The notes under the pieces were generated by a model. It made no database searches, was not told the origin of the DNA, and was given only the letters and a program-made list of their open reading frames with translations. A DNA stretch of 13,935 nucleotides, from NCBI GenBank assembly GCA_023397215.1, contig JAEWUG010000049.1, positions 1-13,935 on the forward strand. Direction: 5' to 3'. Made by a program: the position numbers and the translations under genes. Source of the stretch: Nanobdellota archaeon. GTDB lineage: Archaea > Nanobdellota > Nanobdellia > Pacearchaeales > GW2011-AR1. This document shows positions 7,247 to 13,572 of this stretch, piece by piece; the stretch's first letter is position 1; each line of letters starts with the position of its first letter.

Positions 7247-7266
7247 CTTTATTCACTTTTTTATAT

Positions 7267-7950
7267 ATGAAGGTAGGAATATTATTTAGTGGTGGAAAAG
7301 ATTCTGTTTATTCAGCACTTCTTGCAAAAAGACAAGGTTTTGAAATTTGTTGTTTAATTAGTTTGATTAGTGAAAATAAAGAAAGTTATATGTTTCACAC
7401 ACCAAATATTAGTTTAACAAAGTTTCAAGCAAAAAGTATGAATATTCCTCTTATAATAAAAAAAACAAAAGGAAATAAAGAAGAAGAATTAAATGATTTA
7501 TATGATATTTTAAATAAAACTAAAAAAAAATATTCTTTAGATGCTATTGTTTCTGGTGCTGTTTATTCTGTGTATCAATCTAGTCGAATTCAAAAAATTT
7601 GTAATGACTTAAAATTAATTGTATTTAATCCTTTATGGCAAATAAAAGAAGAAGATTTATTAAAAGATCTAATTAAAAATAATTTTGAAATAATTTTGAG
7701 TGGTATTTTTGCTTACCCTTTAAATAATTCTTTCTTAGGTATGAAAATAGATGAAAATTTTATTAAGAAATTTAGAAATTTAAATCAGAAATTTGGTATA
7801 AGTATGATTGGAGAAGGTGGGGAATTTGAAAGTTTTGTTTTAAATTGTCCATTATTTAATAAACGATTAATTGTTGAAAGTTTTCAAGATTTTTGTGATT
7901 CTGAAAATTCTTGTATTAGAAAAATAAAATTAAAGGAATCTATTAAATGA
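7267..7950 (+). CDS. dph6: Dph6-like ATP pyrophosphatase (diphthine--ammonia ligase family)
   Basis: Cytosolic PP-loop (adenylating) enzyme. Dph6 makes the last step of diphthamide on translation elongation factor 2: ATP-dependent amidation of diphthine, with ammonium as nitrogen donor in the characterised enzymes. Motifs: PP-loop FSGGKDS at residues 7-13, HTPN block near 45, the conserved SGAVYSVYQSSRI segment around residues 96-108, FNPLW near 125, and the C-terminal signature GEGGEFES at 182-189 typical of the MJ0570/TIGR00290 group. At 227 residues it is the usual length of the archaeal single-domain form. Its TGA overlaps the ATG of a glutamine amidotransferase (ATGA, 7947-7950), unusual for an enzyme thought to use free ammonium. 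Dph2 and the Dph5 methyltransferase are not in this window, so diphthamide activity is by family; other PP-loop amidation is possible. Confidence 0.87.
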   Translation: MKVGILFSGGKDSVYSALLAKRQGFEICCLISLISENKESYMFHTPNISLTKFQAKSMNIPLIIKKTKGNKEEELNDLYDILNKTKKKYSLDAIVSGAVYSVYQSSRIQKICNDLKLIVFNPLWQIKEEDLLKDLIKNNFEIILSGIFAYPLNNSFLGMKIDENFIKKFRNLNQKFGISMIGEGGEFESFVLNCPLFNKRLIVESFQDFCDSENSCIRKIKLKESIK

Positions 7951-8489
7951 AAAAAGTTTTGGTTGTTAGTCTTTGTAAATATGAATTACATGAATCTGAA
8001 TTTGTTCGTCCTGTTTTAAATATTTTAATTGATAATTGTATAAATTATTCTTTTAAAAATTATAAAGATATTAATTCTGATTTAGTAGAATATTTTGATA
8101 AGATTATTCTTTGTGGAACAGGTCTTTTAGATAATGATTTTTTAAATAATTTAAATAATTTTAATTGGATTTTAAATTATAATGGTGATATTTTAGGAAT
8201 TTGTGCGGGTATGCAAATATTAGGTCTCGTTTATGGTGGTAATTTAAAGAAAAAAACTGAAATAGGTTTTTATTCTGAAGAATTTAATTTTAATTTTTTA
8301 GGTTTAACTGGAAAAAAAGAAGTTTATCATTTACATAATAATTATATTTGTGACTGGGAAAAAATTGGTTTTAAAGTTTATTCAACTTCAAATATCCCTC
8401 AAGCAGTTAAACGTAATTCTTTTTATGGGGTTTTATTTCATCCTGAAATAAGAAATAAAGATTTAATCTTAAATTTTTTAAAACTTTAA
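7947..8489 (+). CDS. Stand-alone class I glutamine amidotransferase domain
   Basis: 180-residue GATase1 (triad-type) domain that would release ammonia from glutamine for a partner synthetase. Catalytic residues are all present: nucleophile C86 in GICAGMQ (84-90), H165 and E167 in LFHPEI (163-168). The N-terminus (KVLVVSL), central YFDKIILCGTG and the LGLVYGG segment after the elbow follow the GuaA/TrpG layout. It resembles the separate archaeal GuaAa subunit in size, but it is divergent and its partner here is a Dph6-like PP-loop protein rather than GuaAb. Both GMP synthase and this pair thus combine a GATase with a PP-loop ATPase. Translation is coupled to the preceding gene by the 4-base ATGA overlap. 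Fold and catalytic competence are sure; the substrate that receives the ammonia is inferred. Confidence 0.85.
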   Translation: MKKVLVVSLCKYELHESEFVRPVLNILIDNCINYSFKNYKDINSDLVEYFDKIILCGTGLLDNDFLNNLNNFNWILNYNGDILGICAGMQILGLVYGGNLKKKTEIGFYSEEFNFNFLGLTGKKEVYHLHNNYICDWEKIGFKVYSTSNIPQAVKRNSFYGVLFHPEIRNKDLILNFLKL

Positions 8490-8497
8490 ATAAGAAT

Positions 8498-8506
8498 CTT
8501 TAAATT
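8498..8506 (+). promoter_or_regulatory. TATA box for the ArmA/Rmt-like methyltransferase
   Basis: CTTTAAATT centred about 26 bp before ATG 8528 in the 38-bp gap after the amidotransferase gene. Suggests the methyltransferase can be expressed from its own leaderless transcript as well as by read-through. Confidence 0.55.
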
Positions 8507-8527
8507 CTCTTTTGTTTTTACTTTTTT

Positions 8528-9310
8528 ATGGATTTGACTTTAAAGATAAAAGAAAAAAAAGAATTTAAGAATTTACCTGACGATATTATTACCTTTGTTT
8601 TAAATGAATTTAAGAATTTAAAGGATGAATCTGAAATAATTAAAAAATCTAGAGAAAAATTAAGAAAATATTTTGGTGTTTTTTTGACAAATAAAATTGT
8701 TAAACCAAAAAATATTTTAGACTTTGATTTAATTTTAAATTCTCATATTTCTAGTTCAAAAAGAAATTATAATCTATTTTATTCTGAATTATTTAATTTT
8801 AATTTTAAAAATTTTGATTGTATTTTAGATTTTGGTTGTGGTGTTAATGGGTTTAGTTATCCATACATCCAAAAAAAATTAGGAAATGTAGAATATATTG
8901 GTTTTGATGCTAGTTTTGATGTTGTGAAAAATACAAATCTCTTTTTTGAAAAGAAAAAAATTAATAATTGTCAATGTTTTCATAAAAGTCTTTTTAATTT
9001 GAATGATTTAAACTATTTTTTTAAACAAGATAAAAATCTTTGTATTTTTTGTTTTCAAGTCTTAGATGCTTTGGATAAAATAAAAACAAATTTTTCGTTA
9101 AATTTTTTAAAACACTTAAAATTATTAATGAAAACAGATGATGTGATTATTCTTAGTTCTCCTTTGGAAAGTATTAGTGGCAAAACTCATTTTAAGATTA
9201 AGAGAAAAAAATTATTAGATTTTATTAATTTAGAATTTATAATTTTAAAAGAGTTTAATTTATATAGAGAACATTTTTTGATTTTAAAACCCAAACTATT
9301 AAAAACTTAA
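8528..9310 (+). CDS. SAM-dependent methyltransferase resembling ArmA/Rmt 16S rRNA (m7G1405) methyltransferases
   Basis: 260-residue Rossmann methyltransferase. SAM-binding motif I is ILDFGCGVNG (99-108), with an acidic residue ending strand 2 at D127 (GFDAS). Compared from memory with bacterial ArmA (257 residues), similarity runs along the whole length: an N-terminal helical region with KEFKNLPDDII and SREKLRKYFG (ArmA: KKYENLDSDIV, SKKKLHQIWG), then SHISSSKRN with LFYSELF (ArmA: HSSTNER, DFYTYVF), motif I (ArmA: ILDFGCGFN), and SPLESISGK at 211-219 (ArmA: FPIKSLSGK). Those enzymes methylate N7 of G1405 in helix 44 of 16S rRNA and block 4,6-disubstituted deoxystreptamine aminoglycosides. The NP of motif I is NG here. 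Target in this archaeon is not shown; methylation of its own or another rRNA position is inferred. Own TATA box; M16 peptidase follows by 16 bp. Confidence 0.78.
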   Translation: MDLTLKIKEKKEFKNLPDDIITFVLNEFKNLKDESEIIKKSREKLRKYFGVFLTNKIVKPKNILDFDLILNSHISSSKRNYNLFYSELFNFNFKNFDCILDFGCGVNGFSYPYIQKKLGNVEYIGFDASFDVVKNTNLFFEKKKINNCQCFHKSLFNLNDLNYFFKQDKNLCIFCFQVLDALDKIKTNFSLNFLKHLKLLMKTDDVIILSSPLESISGKTHFKIKRKKLLDFINLEFIILKEFNLYREHFLILKPKLLKT

Positions 9311-9326
9311 TTTTTTTCTTTTAATT

Positions 9327-10523
9327 ATGGTTCTTTTTAATAAAACTACATTAAAAAATGGTTTGAGAATTCTTTGTGAAGAAAGAGAAAGTGATATTTC
9401 TACTATTATGTTTGCAGTACCTTATGGAGCAATGTATGAAGAAAAAGAGGAGAAAGGTATTGCCCATTTTATCGAACATTTGTGCTTTAAAGGTACAGAA
9501 AAAAGAAATACTAAAGAAATTGCTAAAACATTAGAAAAATATGGTGGTGAATTAAATGCATTTACACATGAAGAAATGACTGCATATCATGTTAAAATCC
9601 CAAATGAATTTTTAGAAATTGCAATTGATGTTTTAAGTGATGTTTTTTTTAATCCAATTTTTCCAAAAGAAGAAATTGAAAAAGAGAGAAATGTAATATT
9701 AGAAGAAATAAAAATGTACTATGATAATCCTAGAGCTCATTGTTATGAAAAAATTAAAGAAAATTTATTTTCTGAACCTTATGGATTATTTACTGCTGGG
9801 AGTGAAGAAAGTTTAATAAAAATTGATAAAGAAAAATTGATAAAAAAACATAGAACTATTTATTGTCCTGAAAATTGCATTCTTTGTGTTGTTGGAGGAA
9901 ATAAATTTGAAGATGTAGTTAATATTTCAAATAAATATATTTCTTCAATTGAAAGAAAAGGAGAAAAATTAAGAGATATTTCTATTGAAAAAAGAAAAAG
10001 AAATAATTATGAAAATCGAAATAATTTATCTCAAGCAAATCTTTGTTTAGGAATTCATTTTCCTTCTTTTTCAAATGAATTAAGATATTCTGCAGAAATA
10101 TTTAATATGATTTTAGGTGTTGGTATGAGCAGTAAACTATTTAGTGAAGTTAGAGAGAAGAGAGGTTTAGTTTATGGTATAAGGTCTGAACTTGATTTAG
10201 GAAGGAATTATGGTTATATGGTTATATGGGCAGGATGTGATAAAAAAAATATAAGTGAAGTAATTAAAATTTCTAAAGAAGAATTTGAAAAAATGAAAGA
10301 TATTAATGAACAAGAACTAGAAGATGCAAAAATTCAATTAATTGGGAGTAGAAAGGTTCATAATTCTGGTTTAAATGAAGTAGCTATTAATCTGATTATG
10401 GAAGAATTTAATTCTAATGCTAAGAATTATTATGAATATGAAAAGAAAATTAATAATGTCAAAAGAGAAGAAATAAAAAAATTATGTACTAATTTGGACT
10501 TTGCGAGTTATTATTTAATTTAA
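9327..10523 (+). CDS. M16 family zinc metallopeptidase (processing-peptidase-like)
   Basis: 398-residue protein with the inverted zinc motif HFIEH at residues 47-51 (H47 and H51 ligands, E50 catalytic) and the downstream glutamates in ERNVILEEI: E127 as third ligand about 76 residues after H51, E120 as the supporting acidic residue. The second half carries the inactive-domain pattern VREKRGLVYGIRSELD (near 275-292), the conserved R/Y substrate-cleft segment of M16B peptidases. Length matches a single M16B subunit, such as bacterial PqqL-type processing proteases or the mitochondrial processing peptidase beta subunit; no signal peptide is present, so it acts in the cytoplasm on peptides or protein presequences. 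M16 enzymes are less usual in archaea than in bacteria. Its TAA overlaps the XPF gene's stop on the other strand by four bases (10520-10523). Catalytic residues complete. Confidence 0.9.
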   Translation: MVLFNKTTLKNGLRILCEERESDISTIMFAVPYGAMYEEKEEKGIAHFIEHLCFKGTEKRNTKEIAKTLEKYGGELNAFTHEEMTAYHVKIPNEFLEIAIDVLSDVFFNPIFPKEEIEKERNVILEEIKMYYDNPRAHCYEKIKENLFSEPYGLFTAGSEESLIKIDKEKLIKKHRTIYCPENCILCVVGGNKFEDVVNISNKYISSIERKGEKLRDISIEKRKRNNYENRNNLSQANLCLGIHFPSFSNELRYSAEIFNMILGVGMSSKLFSEVREKRGLVYGIRSELDLGRNYGYMVIWAGCDKKNISEVIKISKEEFEKMKDINEQELEDAKIQLIGSRKVHNSGLNEVAINLIMEEFNSNAKNYYEYEKKINNVKREEIKKLCTNLDFASYYLI

Positions 10524-11170
10524 TTGTTTATTATTTCTAAAAATTCTTTTGTTGTTTTGTCATCTAAAACTTTTTCTAACTTTGTTTGATTTTGGTTTAT
10601 TATATTTTTTATTGTTTTAAATATTTTAATTAATTCTTTTGATTTTTTTACTCCTATATTTGGGAAACCTTGTAAAATATATTCTTTTTTTTCTTCTATT
10701 GTTTTTTTATTTTTTAAAATACGAATAGAATATTGTTTTTTTGTTTTAGTTAATATTTTTATTAAAATCTTAGATGTTTCTAATTCATTTAATGAATATA
10801 TAATAGGAATTTGATAACTTACACTAATGGATAAAATTAATCCTTTTATTTTTTTAATTTTGTCTTGGTCTAAATCATTAATATTTCCCTCTAGAATTAA
10901 AATTTTTTTTGGATATTTTGTTAAATTTATTAATTGATTCATTAATCTTTTTGAATAAAAAGAAGATAAAAAATCATTAAGTGTTTTTCGTTCAATTATT
11001 AAGTCTGAAATCAAATAATCTCCTATCTCTAATTTTTCTTTTTGATAAGGGATTTTTTCTTTGATTAAATAGACTGGAACAAGAGAATTTTTTTCTCTGG
11101 TATCTATTATTATCTTTGAAGTATAAATTTTATTTTTTGGTTTTGAATTATTAAAAATATCTTCTATCAT
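10520..11170 (-). CDS. XPF/ERCC4-family structure-specific nuclease (Hef nuclease half)
   Basis: 216 residues. The ERCC4 nuclease core is visible: IIIDTRE (20-26, D23, E26), GDYLISD (50-56, D51) and the signature IERKTLNDF (59-67; E60, R61, K62, D66). After about 40 residues of mixed alpha/beta comes a C-terminal helix-hairpin-helix pair, with FPNIGVKKSKELIKIF near 169-184. This is the complete nuclease-HhH2 set that forms a dimer and cuts branched or forked DNA, close to the nuclease half of euryarchaeal Hef or the short crenarchaeal XPF. No clear PCNA-binding peptide is seen at its ends. The Hef-type helicase gene lies 50 bp upstream in another frame. Starts at ATG 11170; a TATA-like TTTTAAAAG (11189-11197) is about 23 bp ahead. 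Confidence 0.9.
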   Translation of the reverse strand: MIEDIFNNSKPKNKIYTSKIIIDTREKNSLVPVYLIKEKIPYQKEKLEIGDYLISDLIIERKTLNDFLSSFYSKRLMNQLINLTKYPKKILILEGNINDLDQDKIKKIKGLILSISVSYQIPIIYSLNELETSKILIKILTKTKKQYSIRILKNKKTIEEKKEYILQGFPNIGVKKSKELIKIFKTIKNIINQNQTKLEKVLDDKTTKEFLEIINN

Positions 11171-11220
11171 CTAAAGAAAATTTCTTTTCTTTTAAAAAAT
11201 TAATAATATTTTTAGGATAA

Positions 11221-12765
11221 TTAAAATAAAGTTTTTTGTGTTTGTTTTTCCTTATTAAACATTTCTTTTTGTATCTCTCCAATTGCATTATGCATTTTTT
11301 TTTCTTTATTAAAAGAAGCATAATGATATATTTGGTCTTTAGTATTTTTTGTGATTAATATTTTCAATTCTCCTGGGTTTAATCTTGCTGTTCTTCCTGC
11401 TCTTTGAATTTTTCTAATTGCTGATGGAACAGGTTCATAAAAAATCACCATTGAAACTTCTGGAATGTCTAAGCCTTCTTCTCCAATAGATGTTGAGATT
11501 AATACATTTAATTTACCTTCTTTAAAGTCTTCAATAATTTGTTTTTGTTCTTTTTGTTTTAGTCCTGTTGACTCTCCATAAGAATTTTGTTTAATTGCTT
11601 GCCCAACAAAAATTCCAGATTTAATATTTGGTATTTTATTTAATTCTTGATTAATCTTGTTTACTGTTTCCCTAAATTGAGCAAAAATAATTATCTTTGA
11701 TGTTGGGTTTTCAGAAATCTTGCTTGTTATTTGTTTTTTTAATTCTTCCAATTTTGGATGTTCTTTTGAAATTGTTAAGCTTAGAGAGTATGCTTTTGTA
11801 AATCGTTGGTCTTTTGTTATTTGTTGAACTGCTCTTGATTGTTTTTCAGACGCTTGTTTAAATAACCCTTTAATATATTCAATAAAAGAGGTTAAAGTTT
11901 GAGTTTCGATTAAATCTATTGCATGTGATATTTTTAATGCTTGAGCACAAAGAGAAACCCCTTGCATTTTATTTCCATCTTTTGATTTTTTCAATTCTTG
12001 CATTAATCTTGACTGAAGTTTTAAAATTTGAATTTTATTTGTTGGTCCAAATATTAATTTTCTTTCTTTTAATTGTTTTATTTTTTCAGAATAGATTTCT
12101 TCTAATAACATTTTTATTTCTAAAAATTCTTTAGGAAAGTCAACTTCTATTTTTTCAAAATCAAGTTCTTGAAGATATTTTTTTACATCTGGTGAATCTC
12201 TTGTTCTTATTTCTACTGATTCGATTGATAAATTATCACATACTTCTTTTATTGTTTTTTTATCTCCGCCTGGTGAGGCTGTTAAAGCTAATATTCTTGG
12301 ATTTTGAGCTTGTATTCTATAAATTTTAGTAACAATATTATATGCATAATTTTTCATACATCTATGGGCTTCATCAACAATTAATAAAGAAACTTCTTCA
12401 AGGTCATATAATTTTTTTTTAAGATCATTTGCAATACATTGGGGTGTTGAAAAAATAAATTCTGCTGTTTTCCATATTCTTTTTCTTTGGTCTGATTTTG
12501 TTTTTCCAGTGAATAATTGCATGTCTGCCCAGTCTTCGGGTAAAACTTTTTTAAAAGAATTGATATGTTGTTCTATTAATGGTTTAGTTGGTGCTAAGAT
12601 AAGTATTTTTTGTAAAGGGTATTTTTTGAATCTTTCAATTGCTAGCATTATTGCTATTAGTGTTTTTCCAGTTCCTGTAGGCAAGATTACTAATGTATTT
12701 TTTTCTTTTGCTGTGTTTAGAATACTTGTTTGATAATCTCTGGGTTTTAAAGATATTTCATTCAT
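11221..12765 (-). CDS. Hef/FANCM-type superfamily 2 DNA helicase
   Basis: 514-residue SF2 ATPase. Motifs: RDYQ (9-12), Walker A PTGTGKT (29-35), Walker B/DEAH at 131-134, motif III LTASPGG around 159-165, a helical insertion of about 150 residues between the two RecA domains, and motif VI QRAGRTAR at 454-461; GEEGLDIPEVSMVIFYEPVPS is the expected IV-V region of the Hef/MDA5/FANCM branch. It remodels stalled forks and branched structures. In euryarchaea Hef is one polypeptide, helicase plus XPF nuclease; here the nuclease is a separate gene directly downstream, in a different frame. The C-terminus ends in KQTQKTLF, resembling an archaeal PCNA-interacting peptide (Q-x-x-L-F). Starts at ATG 12765 with a TTAATAAA box about 25 bp ahead. 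Confidence 0.9.
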   Translation of the reverse strand: MNEISLKPRDYQTSILNTAKEKNTLVILPTGTGKTLIAIMLAIERFKKYPLQKILILAPTKPLIEQHINSFKKVLPEDWADMQLFTGKTKSDQRKRIWKTAEFIFSTPQCIANDLKKKLYDLEEVSLLIVDEAHRCMKNYAYNIVTKIYRIQAQNPRILALTASPGGDKKTIKEVCDNLSIESVEIRTRDSPDVKKYLQELDFEKIEVDFPKEFLEIKMLLEEIYSEKIKQLKERKLIFGPTNKIQILKLQSRLMQELKKSKDGNKMQGVSLCAQALKISHAIDLIETQTLTSFIEYIKGLFKQASEKQSRAVQQITKDQRFTKAYSLSLTISKEHPKLEELKKQITSKISENPTSKIIIFAQFRETVNKINQELNKIPNIKSGIFVGQAIKQNSYGESTGLKQKEQKQIIEDFKEGKLNVLISTSIGEEGLDIPEVSMVIFYEPVPSAIRKIQRAGRTARLNPGELKILITKNTKDQIYHYASFNKEKKMHNAIGEIQKEMFNKEKQTQKTLF

Positions 12766-12786
12766 TTATAAAAAATGTTAAAAGGG

Positions 12787-12794
12787 TTTATTAA
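12787..12794 (-). promoter_or_regulatory. TATA-like box for the Hef helicase gene
   Basis: Minus-strand TTAATAAA centred about 25 bp before ATG 12765, inside the 34-bp gap downstream of the PRC-barrel gene. Moderate match. Confidence 0.45.
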
Positions 12795-12799
12795 GATTC

Positions 12800-13084
12800 T
12801 TAAAGAAGTTCTTCTTCAACAGGTAAATCTTCTCTTCTTTCTAACGGGATTGCATTTTTACTGATAATTACAATATCTCCAATTGCTTTTATAAATTGTT
12901 GAGGAACTACAATACCTCTTGCACCTGCTAATAAACTAATTATTTCTGCATCTTTTGCTACAATTCTCCAACCATCAATTCTATTCTCTGTAATTGTTAA
13001 TTCATCCACTTTACCAAAGAATTCCCCATTATCAATATAAACTTGTTTATCAATAACATCTCCTAACTTTTTTATATTTAACAT
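12800..13084 (-). CDS. PRC-barrel domain protein, possibly CdpB-like
   Basis: 94-residue stand-alone PRC-barrel. The pattern is IGKLGDVIDKQVYIDNGEFFGKVDELTI-like: a first strand with D-x-x-G-x-x-V-Y, the 'GEFFGKVDEL' turn, WRIV, the aliphatic LLAGARGIVVPQQFIKAIGDIVII block, and an acidic C-terminal tail (EDLPVEEELL). PRC-barrels bind partner proteins; short archaeal members of about 90 residues include CdpB1/CdpB2, which connect SepF and FtsZ in haloarchaeal cell division, and others of unknown role. Nothing in the window is a division gene, so CdpB is one option only. ATG 13084 fits a strong TATA box about 24 bp ahead. Family assignment is solid; biological role is open. Confidence 0.85.
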   Translation of the reverse strand: MLNIKKLGDVIDKQVYIDNGEFFGKVDELTITENRIDGWRIVAKDAEIISLLAGARGIVVPQQFIKAIGDIVIISKNAIPLERREDLPVEEELL

Positions 13085-13101
13085 ACTTATTTTTATTAGT
13101 C

Positions 13102-13115
13102 TTTATTTAAATATA
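13102..13115 (-). promoter_or_regulatory. TATA box of the PRC-barrel gene
   Basis: Minus-strand TATATTTAAATAAA centred about 24 bp from ATG 13084, in the 58-bp gap below the tail-anchored protein gene. Clear leaderless arrangement. Confidence 0.68.
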
Positions 13116-13142
13116 TTTCTATTTATTTGAATATAATTTTAA

Positions 13143-13514
13143 CTAAATTAAGTAATCAAATAAATTGAATCCGAAAAAAGATATTCCCATGTAATTTAAA
13201 GCTATAATACTAAATATACCTAGTAATAAAAGCACAAAGAAGATTAATAAAATAACTTTTGCCTTTGACATTTTTTTCTTTGTCTTTTGAGGTTTTTCTT
13301 TTTTATTGTTTTCAGGTTCTGGTATTTTCCATTTACCAATTTTTTCTAAATCTTTTCCAAAGTTTTCATCTGATTTAGATCCTGTTACAAATGTCAAAGC
13401 TTCATTAAAATCTTCTTCAGTATAACCCTTGGAAATTATTTCTTTTTTAAGTCCTTCAATAGGATATTTATCTTTATAAGAATTCAAATAATCTATAATA
13501 ATTTGATTTACCAT
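13143..13514 (-). CDS. Small C-terminal-anchored membrane protein with N-terminal helical domain (function unknown)
   Basis: 123 residues in three parts: an N-terminal helical domain (residues 1-45; IIDYLNSYKDKYPIEGLKKEI, then SKGYTEEDFNEALTFV), a charged Lys/Pro/Glu linker (about 55-85), and a hydrophobic helix (86-110) with a short hydrophobic tail. The first part has the three-helix spacing 'I..Y......G......L...GY.EE...EAL' seen in UBA-like modules and common at the start of small DPANN membrane proteins; it may bind a protein partner. The segment VILLIFFVLLLLGIF is the anchor, so the helical domain is cytoplasmic. This gene is the only one here with a clear Shine-Dalgarno sequence (GAGGTGA at 13518-13524). 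No named family recognised. Confidence 0.75.
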   Translation of the reverse strand: MVNQIIIDYLNSYKDKYPIEGLKKEIISKGYTEEDFNEALTFVTGSKSDENFGKDLEKIGKWKIPEPENNKKEKPQKTKKKMSKAKVILLIFFVLLLLGIFSIIALNYMGISFFGFNLFDYLI

Positions 13515-13517
13515 TTG

Positions 13518-13524
13518 TCACCTC
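13518..13524 (-). promoter_or_regulatory. Shine-Dalgarno sequence of the tail-anchored protein gene
   Basis: Minus-strand GAGGTGA, complementary to the archaeal 16S rRNA 3' end, three bases ahead of ATG 13514. It fixes the start and marks this gene as leadered, unlike most genes here. Confidence 0.75.
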
Positions 13525-13547
13525 TTAAATTAAGTACTCTTAAGAAT

Positions 13548-13556
13548 TATTTAAAG
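13548..13556 (-). promoter_or_regulatory. TATA box of the tail-anchored protein gene
   Basis: Minus-strand CTTTAAATA centred about 38 bp from ATG 13514. With 26 bp spacing, transcription would begin near 13526, giving a 5' leader of about 12 bases that just includes the GAGGTGA ribosome-binding site. Confidence 0.6.
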
Positions 13557-13572
13557 TTTACTATTTTTATTT

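Noticed and set aside
7947..8489. GuaAa (GMP synthase glutaminase subunit) as the name of the amidotransferase
   Set aside because: Size and triad fit, but there is no GuaAb next to it and it is coupled to a Dph6-like gene; kept only as an alternative.
8528..9310. Evidence that the ArmA-like gene was recently acquired
   Set aside because: Base composition and codon use match neighbouring genes, and no mobile element or repeat flanks it.
11919..12134. Plus-strand hydrophobic frame of 71 codons
   Set aside because: Antisense of the helical insertion of the Hef helicase; no promoter.
12509..12733. Plus-strand frame of 74 codons
   Set aside because: Antisense of the helicase's Walker A region.
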